Part shown: positions 6,607 through 14,216 of the stretch, in pieces | How the letters are laid out: the number at the start of each line of letters is the position of its first letter | Position numbering within the stretch: position 1 is the first letter of the stretch | Origin: Clostridiaceae bacterium | GTDB lineage: Bacteria > Bacillota > Clostridia > Oscillospirales > Acutalibacteraceae | Direction: 5' to 3' | NCBI GenBank assembly: GCA_016292575.1 | Contig: JAEDIH010000019.1 | Coordinates: forward strand, 1 to 19,680 | Length of the DNA: 19,680 nucleotides | The notes under the pieces: generated by a model | What the model saw: the letters and a program-made list of their open reading frames with translations, nothing else | Databases searched by the model: none | What the model was told of the DNA's origin: nothing | Translations under genes and position numbers: made by a program

Positions 6607-7382
6607 AGAACAAAAACAATTTCCCAAAGCTCAGCCTTTCCCTTGCCGTTTTCAAGGGCAGCTTTGTCCATAACCCGGTGCTCACTCAGGTGCTCGGCGT
6701 TTGTCCGATTGTTGCGGCCGCAACAACGCTCAAAAACGCCGCTGTGCTTTCGGCTGTGTTTTCGGCGGCGGTCGTTCTTTGCGAGCTTCTTTCCTCCCTT
6801 GCGCTCAAAAAGGTCGCGCGCAACATCCGCGTTTGCCTTTACTGCCTCATTGCAAGCGTTCCGACTCTCCTTTCCATGAGTCTTATCGACGGAAAAACGC
6901 TTTCTTCATTGGGCGCCTTTCTTCCGCTGATTTCGGTCAATGCAATAATTGTTGTCCGCTGCGAAAAATTTGCGGTCAGAACAAGCGTACGCAACTCGCT
7001 TTTTGATTCTCTCGCCTGCTCAATAGGCTTTTCCGCCGTGGCGCTCATCACGGGCTTTCTCAGGGAGCTTATCGCGTCCGGCTCTGTCCTTTCGCTGAAA
7101 ATTTCCGCGCTGCCCGTTTTTTCGGCGGTTGCGCTTCCGTTCGGCGGACTTGTTGTTCTCGGCTTCCTTGCCGCGGCACAAAAGGCTGTTGTCATGAACC
7201 GCTTTGAAAACGAGCCTTATGAAACGTTCAACTTTTCAAAGGTCTTTCAAAGGGCAGTGCTTCACGATCCCGGTCTCGGCGCCCGAAAAGGGAAAAAGCA
7301 GAACGCCGAAAAGCCGCAGTCCGCAGCGCAGAAAAAAATACGTCCGCGACATTTTTCCGAGGGCGAAACGGAGGGCAGATGA
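6603..7382 (+). CDS. Divergent RnfE/NqrD-family membrane subunit
   Basis: 259 residues with about six membrane helices, longer than usual RnfE (about 200-235). Hallmarks are NPVLTQVLGVCPIVAAATT (24-42), LGAFLPLISVNAIIV (103-117) and LRELIASGSVL (153-163). In canonical RnfE/NqrD two cysteines, in LG-CP and VNC, help bind a [2Fe-2S] cluster at the interface with RnfA/NqrE. Here C34 is kept but the second position is A114. From about residue 195 there is a roughly 60-residue hydrophilic, basic C-terminal extension, probably cytoplasmic. ATG overlaps the rnfD-like stop (ATGA) and has GGAGGG 7-8 bases before it. It is one base from the rnfA-like gene, so the three are translationally linked. Confidence 0.85.
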   Translation: MKNKNNFPKLSLSLAVFKGSFVHNPVLTQVLGVCPIVAAATTLKNAAVLSAVFSAAVVLCELLSSLALKKVARNIRVCLYCLIASVPTLLSMSLIDGKTLSSLGAFLPLISVNAIIVVRCEKFAVRTSVRNSLFDSLACSIGFSAVALITGFLRELIASGSVLSLKISALPVFSAVALPFGGLVVLGFLAAAQKAVVMNRFENEPYETFNFSKVFQRAVLHDPGLGARKGKKQNAEKPQSAAQKKIRPRHFSEGETEGR

Positions 7383-7383
7383 G

Positions 7384-7974
7384 ATGAATGCTTTTGTTTC
7401 AATGCTTGTCACCGCGCTTTACGCAATGCTTGTGCAGAACCTTGTGCTTTCCTCGGCATACGGCGTGAGCGAAACTATCAGGATTGCAAGGACGCCGAAG
7501 CATATTCTGATGTATGCGCTTTCGGTTTTGTTCTATTGCTTTTCAACCTCCTGCGGCTGCATTGCCGCGGACAGGGCGGGTCTTACGGACAACGTCAGTC
7601 TGCCCGTTCACATTGCAATTTACACTTTCATTCTCTGCGTGATATATCTTGTCAGCTCACTTTTTTGCATTCTTGTTCTCAAGGCTGACAAAAAATACAT
7701 GAACTCGCTCGGCATCTGCGCGTTCAATGCGCTTGTCCTCTCCGTTCCCATCATCAACTTCAAGGCTAACCACACCTTTTTTGAGGCTGTCGGAACGGCC
7801 GTAGGCGCCGCAGGAGCATTCGTCCTTTCGGTACTTCTGATTAACGGCGCAATGCGCTTTTTGCAAAGCAGAGATATTCCCAAGGTTTTCAAAGGCACGC
7901 CCGCGCTTTTCATCTATGTTTCGCTTTTGTCGCTCACGCTTTCGTGCCTTTCGGGAGAAGCGCTGTTTGTTTGA
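7384..7974 (+). CDS. Divergent RnfA/NqrE-family membrane subunit lacking cluster cysteines
   Basis: 196 residues (canonical RnfA about 190-195), six predicted membrane helices. The family is shown by VQNLVLSSAYGVS (17-29; canonical VNNFVLTRFLGIC), YMNSLGI (105-111), and the end DIPKVFKGTPALFIYVSLL (164-182; canonical DVPKPFKGLPIALI). The first cluster cysteine (LGICP) is replaced by YGVSE, Ser at that position, and the second (TTNC) aligns to Ser120 or Ala116 depending on gap placement. Neither ligand is therefore kept, so it should not hold the usual [2Fe-2S] centre. The start ATG at 7384 follows GGAGGG and is one base after the rnfE-like stop. A longer open frame from 7204 overlaps the rnfE-like gene and is not used. 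Confidence 0.82.
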   Translation: MNAFVSMLVTALYAMLVQNLVLSSAYGVSETIRIARTPKHILMYALSVLFYCFSTSCGCIAADRAGLTDNVSLPVHIAIYTFILCVIYLVSSLFCILVLKADKKYMNSLGICAFNALVLSVPIINFKANHTFFEAVGTAVGAAGAFVLSVLLINGAMRFLQSRDIPKVFKGTPALFIYVSLLSLTLSCLSGEALFV

Positions 7975-8008
7975 AAACGCAAATTCCGCCGGAAAGGCTA
8001 TGATACTT

Positions 8009-9232
8009 ATGAACTTCAAACACAAAATTGAACGAAAAAAAGACCCGTTTCCGGCGAATGCTCCGGTAAGGGTCAAAAACAGCTATTACACATTTTCAAA
8101 GGAATATCCGGCCGCAAAGGTTATTAAAACAAAGCACGTTAAAAGCAAAAGGGAGCGCGTTTTTTCCTTCCTGCGTGCCGCGCTTGCGGCGTTGTGCTTT
8201 GTTGCTGTCGTCTGCGTCTCGTTCTTTGCTGTGAGTCTCGGGCTGAAATTTTCAAACAAGCCCCTGCTGCCAGCCGATTCAGACTTTGCAGGCGAAAGCG
8301 CAAAGGTCGGCGAAAGCCTTTTCAGCTCGGACTCAATGAAGGCGCTTTATATGCCTTATAACCTGCTTTCAAGCCGAAAGGAGCTTTCCTCGTTCATCAA
8401 AAAAATTGACCGCAGGGACTGCAACAGCGTTGTTATCGACTTCAAGACCGAGAACGGAAAGCTTGTCTATTCCTCGCAGACCGACCTTGCAAAGCAGGGA
8501 AAATGCGCCGTTTTTGATAATGAGACGGTCAAAAGCGCACTGAGCCTTTTCAAGGCGAAAAGCATTAACATTGTTGCAAGATTCTTCTGCTTTGAGGACG
8601 AGACGGCAAGCGTTGCAGAGCCGTCATACGCGGTGAAATACAAGGACACGCAGGTTCTCTGGCACGAAAACATTTCCGAGGGTACGGGAAAAACGTGGCT
8701 CAATCCCTATTCCACGGGTGCCGTCAACTATCTGCTTGACCTGATAAAAGAGATTTCCTCAATGGGTGTGAGCGGCTTCATTCTTGAGTCGGTCTCCTAC
8801 CCCGGCGGCGACCTTTCAACGGCGGGCTTTCCCGGCGAAAAGAACGAAAGCACGCGCGCGCAAACGCTTCTTGACTTTGTTCAAAAAGCAAAGCAAACGC
8901 TTCCGGAGGGCTGTTTCCTCCTGCTTTCAATGAATGCCGACAGCACCACGAGCGAAAACGCTGCCCTTTCATACGCCGATTCTCTGCTTGCAAGCGAGGC
9001 GGACGGAATTTGCCTCAACACAGCCGTGCGCCCGGAAAATTATATTGCTGACAAAAAAAGCAATTACGCCTCCATGCTCTCGCTCTTTACGCTGTTCAGG
9101 CAAAAGCAGAAAGACGGCTCGGTTTTTGTGCCTTTGATAAGCATGGACGAATACAGCAGAAAGTATATCCGCGTGCTTGAAAAAAGCGGCTACGCAAGCT
9201 TCCTGCTGTTTGATGAAAACGGTGACTATTAA
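8009..9232 (+). CDS. Membrane-anchored DUF4015 (putative glycoside hydrolase-like) protein
   Basis: 407 residues: a basic N-terminal tail (1-55), one membrane helix (about 56-79, AALAALCFVAVVCVSFFAVS), a linker, and a DUF4015-type TIM-barrel domain from about residue 110. Family signs are ALYMPYNLLSS, CNSVVIDFKTENGKLVY (138-154), INIVARFFCFED (186-197), the WLNPYS motif (230-235) and a GFILESVSYP strand (256-265). In typical members the last two read WVDPYS and FDYVRFP, so two acidic positions differ (Asp to Asn, Asp to Glu region) and activity is uncertain. By the positive-inside rule the domain is outside the membrane. ATG 8009 is 11 bases after GGAAAGG; ATG 8000 is too close to it. It follows the rnfA-like gene by 34 bases and ends at a terminator, so it belongs to the Rnf-like operon. 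Confidence 0.78.
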   Translation: MNFKHKIERKKDPFPANAPVRVKNSYYTFSKEYPAAKVIKTKHVKSKRERVFSFLRAALAALCFVAVVCVSFFAVSLGLKFSNKPLLPADSDFAGESAKVGESLFSSDSMKALYMPYNLLSSRKELSSFIKKIDRRDCNSVVIDFKTENGKLVYSSQTDLAKQGKCAVFDNETVKSALSLFKAKSINIVARFFCFEDETASVAEPSYAVKYKDTQVLWHENISEGTGKTWLNPYSTGAVNYLLDLIKEISSMGVSGFILESVSYPGGDLSTAGFPGEKNESTRAQTLLDFVQKAKQTLPEGCFLLLSMNADSTTSENAALSYADSLLASEADGICLNTAVRPENYIADKKSNYASMLSLFTLFRQKQKDGSVFVPLISMDEYSRKYIRVLEKSGYASFLLFDENGDY

Positions 9233-9240
9233 CAGAGATA

Positions 9241-9278
9241 CCCCCGGCAGGTTAAAAATCTGTCGGGGGTTAAATTTT
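9241..9278. terminator. Terminator between DUF4015 gene and HAD phosphatase gene
   Basis: The arm CCCCCGGCAG (9241-9250) pairs with CTGTCGGGGG (9260-9269), one wobble, loop of 9, then TTAAATTTT. It starts 8 bases after the plus-strand stop and lies about 20 bases beyond the minus-strand phosphatase stop, so it can serve both. Confidence 0.8.
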
Positions 9279-9288
9279 ATATAAGTTA

Positions 9289-9927
9289 TTATATAAGGTC
9301 GAGAATTTCCTCAGGTCTGTCAACAAGGACCTTTGCACCGGAGGAAAGGAGAACCTCGCGGCTTCTGTAGCCCCAGGTCACGCCGACCATTTCAAGTCCG
9401 GCATTCTGCGCGGTCTGAACGTCAACCTCGCTGTCTCCGACATAAAGTGCCTCCTCACTCCTTACTCCGAGCAGACTGAGTGCTTTATAAACATTCGCCG
9501 CAGACGGCTTCCTTTCGCTCTCCTGCGTCACGCCGAACGCGCAGGTCAAAAGCGGAAAATGCTTTTTGCAAAGACCTTTAACAGCCGCGTCAAGCTTGTT
9601 TGAAACAACGGCCGTGCCTATCCCCTTTTCGCCGAGCGCGCGGATAAGTCCGTTCACGCCCTCATACGGCGCGGTGGTGTCCTCCATATGCTCAAGGTAA
9701 TGGGCGCGGAATTTTTCAAAGCACTTTTTTTCGTCCTCTGCGTTTGTACCTTTCGGCACGCTGCGGTGCATGAGCATTATGACTCCGTTGCCGATAAATG
9801 TGCGCACCTCGTCAATGCTGCGCTCGGGATATCCGCAGCTAAGCAGGGCAAAGTTTACGCTTGAGGCAAGATCGCCCAAGGTATTGAGCAGCGTTCCGTC
9901 AAGGTCGAAAATAACAGCTCTTTTCAT
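9289..9927 (-). CDS. HAD-superfamily phosphatase (phosphoglycolate phosphatase-like)
   Basis: 212 residues. The HAD motifs are complete: motif I FDLDGTLLNT (nucleophile D8, acid/base D10), motif II VVSNK, motif III lysine in ERKPS, and motif IV VGDSEVD, with an alpha-helical cap between motifs I and II (subclass IA, as in Gph, PpaX and beta-phosphoglucomutase). It should act on a small phosphorylated metabolite in the cytosol. Phosphoglycolate phosphatase is the usual label, but sugar-phosphate or pyrophosphate activity cannot be excluded. It starts 12 bases after the glycogen phosphorylase stop with AAGGTGAG as ribosome site, so it is cotranscribed with glgP. Confidence 0.88.
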   Translation of the reverse strand: MKRAVIFDLDGTLLNTLGDLASSVNFALLSCGYPERSIDEVRTFIGNGVIMLMHRSVPKGTNAEDEKKCFEKFRAHYLEHMEDTTAPYEGVNGLIRALGEKGIGTAVVSNKLDAAVKGLCKKHFPLLTCAFGVTQESERKPSAANVYKALSLLGVRSEEALYVGDSEVDVQTAQNAGLEMVGVTWGYRSREVLLSSGAKVLVDRPEEILDLI

Positions 9928-9939
9928 TGTGAACTCACC

Positions 9940-12345
9940 TTATTTAACCGGCTTTGTGTGCCAGATGTCCCTTGCATAGTCATTGACCGCACGGTCTGCG
10001 GCAAAGCGGCCTGCGCCTGCAATATTGGCAAGCGACATTCTGTTCCAGCGCTCCTTGTCAGCCCAGAGGGCGTCAATCTTCCTTTGAGCGTTTCTGTAAT
10101 CGGCAAAGTCGGCAAGAACCATATACGGGTCGTGGTGAAGGATAGTGTTTCCAATCTCCGGGAACTGCTTTGAATTAAAGCCCTGCTGAATGAACTCGAT
10201 AACCGCACGAAGCTCGGGATTGTTGTTGAAATAGTTCATCGGAACATAGCCGGCGCGCTTGAGGTCGTTGACCTCCGGAGTAGTCATTCCGAAGAGGAGC
10301 ATGTTCTCATCGCCGACAGCCTCGTGAATTTCAACATTTGCGCCGTCAAGGGTGCCGAGGGTTATTGCGCCGTTGAGCATAAGCTTCATGTTACCGGTGC
10401 CGCTGGCTTCGGTACCTGCAAGGGAAATCTGCTCGCTGATATCGGCGGCAGGCATGAGCCTTTCCGCCGCAGTGACGTTGTAATCCTCAACATAGACAAT
10501 CTTGAGTCTGCCTCTGACGTCGGGATCGTTATTAACAAGGTCGGCAAGGGCAACTATGAAGCTGATGATCTTCTTTGCCATAAAGTAGCCCGAAGCGGCC
10601 TTTGCGCCGAAAATATAGGTGTGCGGAACATAGTTTCCGTTGGGATTCGCCTTAATTTCAAGATACTTTGCAACAATCTGGAAAGCGTTGAGGTGCTGGC
10701 GCTTATATTCGTGCAGACGCTTCACCTGAACGTCGAAAATTGATTCGGGATCAAGCTCAATGCCCGTCTTTTTCCTGATGAGCGCGGCAAAGTTCTCCTT
10801 GTTGTGAAGCTTAACCTTTCCGAGCGCTTCAAGAACGGCCTTGTCGTCCCGGTAATCATTGAGCTTTGAAAGCTCGGCGGCATTCGTAACAAAGCCCTTT
10901 CCGATAAGTCCCTCAAGCAGCTTTGAAAGCTCGGGATTGGCCTGACACAGCCAGCGGCGGTGCGCAATTCCGTTTGTAACATTGGTGAACTTTTCCGGAG
11001 TGAGATTATAGTAGCCGTTGAAAATTGTATCTTTAAGAATCTGACTGTGGAGCGCGGAAACGCCGTTGACGCTGTGGCAGGAGGCAACGCAAAGGTTCGC
11101 CATTCTTACAACGCCGCCGGAGATGATTGCAAGCTCCTCAACCTTGCCTGCGTCGTGAGTCACTTCCCAGATGTGGGCGCGGTATCTGTTGTCAATTTCC
11201 TTGATTATCTGATAAATGCGCGGAAGAAGCGACTGAATAAGTCCCTCCGGCCAGCATTCAAGAGCTTCCTTCATAACGGTATGGTTTGTATATGCACAGG
11301 AGGCGGTAACAATTTTCCATGCGTCGTCCCAGCCGTAACCGCATTCATCAAGAAGAATACGCATAAGCTCCGGAATGGAGAGCGTGGGATGGGTATCGTT
11401 GATATGAACGGCATTCTTTTCCGCAAAGTTTTCCATTGTTGAATAATGGCGAAGATGCCTTTTTACGATATCCTGAACCGAAGCGGAAACCAGAAAATAC
11501 TGCTGCTTGAGGCGCAGACTCTTTCCCTCCGGGTGGTTATCCGAGGGGTAGAGGATTTTACTGATGACCTCTGCCATTGCCGCCTGCTCCATAGCCTTCA
11601 TGTACTGACCCTGATCGAAAAGGCGCATATCGAGCGAGGGTGCCTTGCTCTTCCAAAGGCGCAGAATGCTGTATCCCTTTCCGCCGTTACCGGAAACGAA
11701 CATATCATACGGAACGCCCGTTATTTTGGTATCGCCCGTAATTTCAACCGAGTGGTACTGATTATCCCAGCGGTCAACAACCTGACCGCCGAAGCTGACC
11801 TCAACGGACTCCTGCTCGCGAGGAACGAGCCAAACCTCGCCGCCGGGGAGCCAGAAATCGGGCAGCTCGGTCTGCCAGCCGTCAACAAGCCTTTGCTTGA
11901 AAATTCCGCATTCGTAAAGAATACAGTAGCCCATGCCGTTATAGCCCTGAGTTGCAAGACCGTCAAGATAGCACGCCGCAAGGCGGCCGAGACCGCCGTT
12001 TCCGAGACCTGCATCCGGTTCGCAGTCATAAAGCTTTTCAAGACTTATATCAAAATCCTTGAGTGCCGAAGCAAAGGTGTTTGTAAGACCGAGATTGAAG
12101 AGATTATTCTTGAGCGAGCGACCCATGAGAAATTCCATGCTCAGGTAGTAAATCTTTTTGGAATCGGACTGCTCCGCCTTTTTGCGGAATTCGCGCACGC
12201 CATCATGCATAAGCTCGCGGACAATGAGAGCAACCGCTTTATAATACTGCTCATCAGTAGCTTCATGAACGCCGACGCCGAAATAATGGGAAAGCTTTCC
12301 CGAAATAAGCTCCTTTGCTTGAGCCTTTGTGAGAGAGTATTTCAT
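9940..12345 (-). CDS. glgP: Glycogen/starch/alpha-glucan phosphorylase
   Basis: 801 residues, the usual length for a GT35 phosphorylase. It removes glucose from the non-reducing ends of alpha-1,4-glucans with phosphate, releasing glucose 1-phosphate. Clear landmarks are YYLSMEFLMGRSL, DAGLGNGGLGRLAACYLDGLA, NDTHPTLSIPELMRILLDE, FDVQVKRLHEYKRQHLNAF and the PLP site EASGTGNMKLMLNGA, in which K654 should form the Schiff base. There is no long regulatory N-terminal extension, as expected for a bacterial enzyme. Start ATG follows GGAGG, and a TTGAAA-N17-TAAAAT promoter lies upstream. It is followed by the HAD phosphatase in the same operon. No other glycogen gene is in the window. Confidence 0.97.
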   Translation of the reverse strand: MKYSLTKAQAKELISGKLSHYFGVGVHEATDEQYYKAVALIVRELMHDGVREFRKKAEQSDSKKIYYLSMEFLMGRSLKNNLFNLGLTNTFASALKDFDISLEKLYDCEPDAGLGNGGLGRLAACYLDGLATQGYNGMGYCILYECGIFKQRLVDGWQTELPDFWLPGGEVWLVPREQESVEVSFGGQVVDRWDNQYHSVEITGDTKITGVPYDMFVSGNGGKGYSILRLWKSKAPSLDMRLFDQGQYMKAMEQAAMAEVISKILYPSDNHPEGKSLRLKQQYFLVSASVQDIVKRHLRHYSTMENFAEKNAVHINDTHPTLSIPELMRILLDECGYGWDDAWKIVTASCAYTNHTVMKEALECWPEGLIQSLLPRIYQIIKEIDNRYRAHIWEVTHDAGKVEELAIISGGVVRMANLCVASCHSVNGVSALHSQILKDTIFNGYYNLTPEKFTNVTNGIAHRRWLCQANPELSKLLEGLIGKGFVTNAAELSKLNDYRDDKAVLEALGKVKLHNKENFAALIRKKTGIELDPESIFDVQVKRLHEYKRQHLNAFQIVAKYLEIKANPNGNYVPHTYIFGAKAASGYFMAKKIISFIVALADLVNNDPDVRGRLKIVYVEDYNVTAAERLMPAADISEQISLAGTEASGTGNMKLMLNGAITLGTLDGANVEIHEAVGDENMLLFGMTTPEVNDLKRAGYVPMNYFNNNPELRAVIEFIQQGFNSKQFPEIGNTILHHDPYMVLADFADYRNAQRKIDALWADKERWNRMSLANIAGAGRFAADRAVNDYARDIWHTKPVK

Positions 12346-12401
12346 ACAAAACCTCCAAAATGAATAAGAAAACTGCCTGTTTTAATGCAGCTATATTGTA
12401 T

Positions 12402-12430
12402 ATTTTATACTAAAAACACCCGAATTTCAA
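12402..12430 (-). promoter_or_regulatory. Promoter of glgP
   Basis: On the minus strand TTGAAA (12430-12425), 17-base spacer, TAAAAT (12407-12402). The predicted start near 12395 leaves a leader of about 50 bases with no obvious structure. Confidence 0.65.
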
Positions 12431-12524
12431 GAGGTAACAAGAAGAAAGTTTTTCAAAATTGCCGCTGAAGTGCCGCAAGAAGAAGCATATGCCTTTTTAC
12501 GCGGAAAAAACGTCGATATCAAGC

Positions 12525-12564
12525 AAACACCGACCGGGCGCTGTGTAAAACCCGGTCGGTGTTT
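12525..12564 (-). terminator. asnB: Terminator of the glnN-asnB operon
   Basis: A perfect 14-base inverted repeat: 12525-12538 pairs with 12551-12564, with a 12-base loop, 55 bases beyond the asnB stop. The minus-strand tail is short (TTTG), so termination may be partial; the same hairpin could act on plus. The remaining bases up to the glgP promoter (12431-12524) show nothing I can identify. Confidence 0.7.
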
Positions 12565-12618
12565 ATATACAGCCGGCAAAGCCGGTCGTAAGCAGATAAT
12601 ACGGACAAAAGCAGGCAT

Positions 12619-14199
12619 TTACTTGCCGCTGTCACCGTAGTTTGAAAGAACGCGTGCGGACGGATCGTTAACGTTGCAGCCCTCCCAGTTTTTGTTAGGC
12701 ATCCAGAAATCGGAAACCATTCTTGCCTGACCGGGATAATACTGCTCAAAAAGCTCGCGGTAAAGCAGCGACTCCTTTGTGAACGGAGCTGCAAAGGTAT
12801 ATTTTTTAATCTTTTCTTTGAACTCTTCATCGGTGTAAGCTTCTTCGGCGTATTTTTTAAGGTCGTCCACCATTGAGTGACCGACAGCGTCCGAAAAGGC
12901 CGCTTTTTCTCGCATGAGAATGTCATACGGGAGCCAATCGCCCTCAAAGGCGTGGCGCAAAAGGAACTTACCCTTGTTATACCTGTTCATCTTGACCTGT
13001 GGGTCAAGAGCCATAACGTACCGGACAAAATCAAGATCGCCGAACGGAACCCTTGCCTCAAGCGAGTTTACTGAAATGCAGCGGTCTGCACGCAGAACGT
13101 CATACATATAAAGCTCATGAACGCGCTTTTGCGCCTCCTTTTGGAATTCCTCGGCCGAGGGAGCAAAGTCCGTGTATTTATAGCCGAACAGCTCATCGGA
13201 AACCTCACCCGTGAGAATAACTCTCAAATCGGTGTTTTCGTGGATATATTTGCAGACGAGATACATGCCTATAGAAGCGCGTATGGTTGTAATGTCATAG
13301 GTGCCGAGCAGCGCAACAACCTCGGGCAGAGCCTTGATAACGTCCTGCTCGGTGATAATTACCTCCGTATGGTCGGCACCGATGTACTCGGCAACCTCCT
13401 TTGCATACTTCAGGTCAATAGCGTCGGTGCTCATGCCTATGGCAAAGGTGCGGATTTTTTCCTTTGAAAGCTTTGCGGCAACGCTGCAAACAAGCGAGGA
13501 GTCAAGACCGCCGGAAAGCAGGAAGCCGACGGGGACATCGGAATCAAGGCGTTTTTCAATCCCGGCAATAAGCTTTTCGCGGATATTTTTGCACGCGGCT
13601 TCAACATCGTCATAAATAACCTTTTGCGGAACGCTTATGTCGCAATAGCAGACAAACTTTCCGTCCTTATAGTAATGTCCCGGAGGGAAAGGCATAACCT
13701 CCTCGCAAAGACCGACAAGGTTCTTTGCCTCGCTTGCAAAAAAGACTTTGCCGCTTTTGTCAAGACCGTAGAACAGCGGTCTGATTCCTATGGGATCGCG
13801 CGCGGCAATATACTCATGGGTTTTTCCGTCATAGATTATCAACGCAAATTCCGCGTCAAGCTTTGCAAACATATCGGTGCCGTATTCTTCATAGAGCGGC
13901 AGAAGAAGCTCGCAGTCGGAATCGCTGACAAAGGAATAGCCCTTTTTCTGAAGCTCCTTTTTAAGCTTCCTGAAACCGTAAAGCTCACCGTTGCAAACAA
14001 CAAAGCTTCCGTTCCTTTCAAAGGGCTGCATTCCGCTTTCCTCAACGCCCATGATTGCAAGGCGGTGAAAACCGAGGAAGCCCTTTCCCGTGTTTATCAC
14101 ACGGGACATATCGGGACCTCTGGATTTTGTTTTTTCAAAGCCCTTTTCAAATTCTTCAAGTGGCAGTTTTTCACCGCAATACCCCATTATTGAACACAT
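12619..14199 (-). CDS. asnB: Asparagine synthetase B (glutamine-hydrolysing)
   Basis: 526 residues (E. coli AsnB 554). It makes asparagine from aspartate, ATP and glutamine amide nitrogen. The N-terminal class II glutamine amidotransferase domain begins MCSIMGYCG, with catalytic Cys2 becoming N-terminal after Met removal, and shows RGPD (27-30), HRLAI and NGELYG (70-75). The synthetase domain carries the ATP-pyrophosphatase loop SGGLDSS (229-235), then LTGEVSDELFGY and the LEARVPFGDLDF motif. All key residues are present. It starts 17 bases after glnN; its ribosome site AAAGGTGG overlaps the glnN stop, so the two are coexpressed and glutamine made by GlnN could feed AsnB. A 14-base hairpin terminator lies downstream. 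Confidence 0.96.
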   Translation of the reverse strand: MCSIMGYCGEKLPLEEFEKGFEKTKSRGPDMSRVINTGKGFLGFHRLAIMGVEESGMQPFERNGSFVVCNGELYGFRKLKKELQKKGYSFVSDSDCELLLPLYEEYGTDMFAKLDAEFALIIYDGKTHEYIAARDPIGIRPLFYGLDKSGKVFFASEAKNLVGLCEEVMPFPPGHYYKDGKFVCYCDISVPQKVIYDDVEAACKNIREKLIAGIEKRLDSDVPVGFLLSGGLDSSLVCSVAAKLSKEKIRTFAIGMSTDAIDLKYAKEVAEYIGADHTEVIITEQDVIKALPEVVALLGTYDITTIRASIGMYLVCKYIHENTDLRVILTGEVSDELFGYKYTDFAPSAEEFQKEAQKRVHELYMYDVLRADRCISVNSLEARVPFGDLDFVRYVMALDPQVKMNRYNKGKFLLRHAFEGDWLPYDILMREKAAFSDAVGHSMVDDLKKYAEEAYTDEEFKEKIKKYTFAAPFTKESLLYRELFEQYYPGQARMVSDFWMPNKNWEGCNVNDPSARVLSNYGDSGK

Positions 14200-14216
14200 C
14201 GGGAATTACCCACCTT

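Noticed and set aside
7204..7383. Upstream extension of the RnfA-like gene
   Set aside because: The extension overlaps the RnfE-like gene and is basic low-quality sequence; ATG 7384 has GGAGGG and matches RnfA N-termini.
5614..7974. Calling the operon a functional Rnf complex or Na+-NQR
   Set aside because: The C, G and B subunits are missing here and three of four cluster cysteines are lost, so naming it a working Rnf would be overclaiming.
5614..7974. Rnf-like genes as a decaying pseudogene cluster
   Set aside because: All three frames are full-length, overlapping or nearly so, with good ribosome sites and retained structural motifs; no frameshift or internal stop is seen.
11446..12363. 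305-codon plus-strand open frame inside glgP
   Set aside because: It is antisense to a full-length, clearly conserved phosphorylase and has no family features.
12427..12618. 63-codon minus-strand frame after asnB
   Set aside because: It spans the asnB terminator, has no convincing Shine-Dalgarno and shows no recognisable motif.
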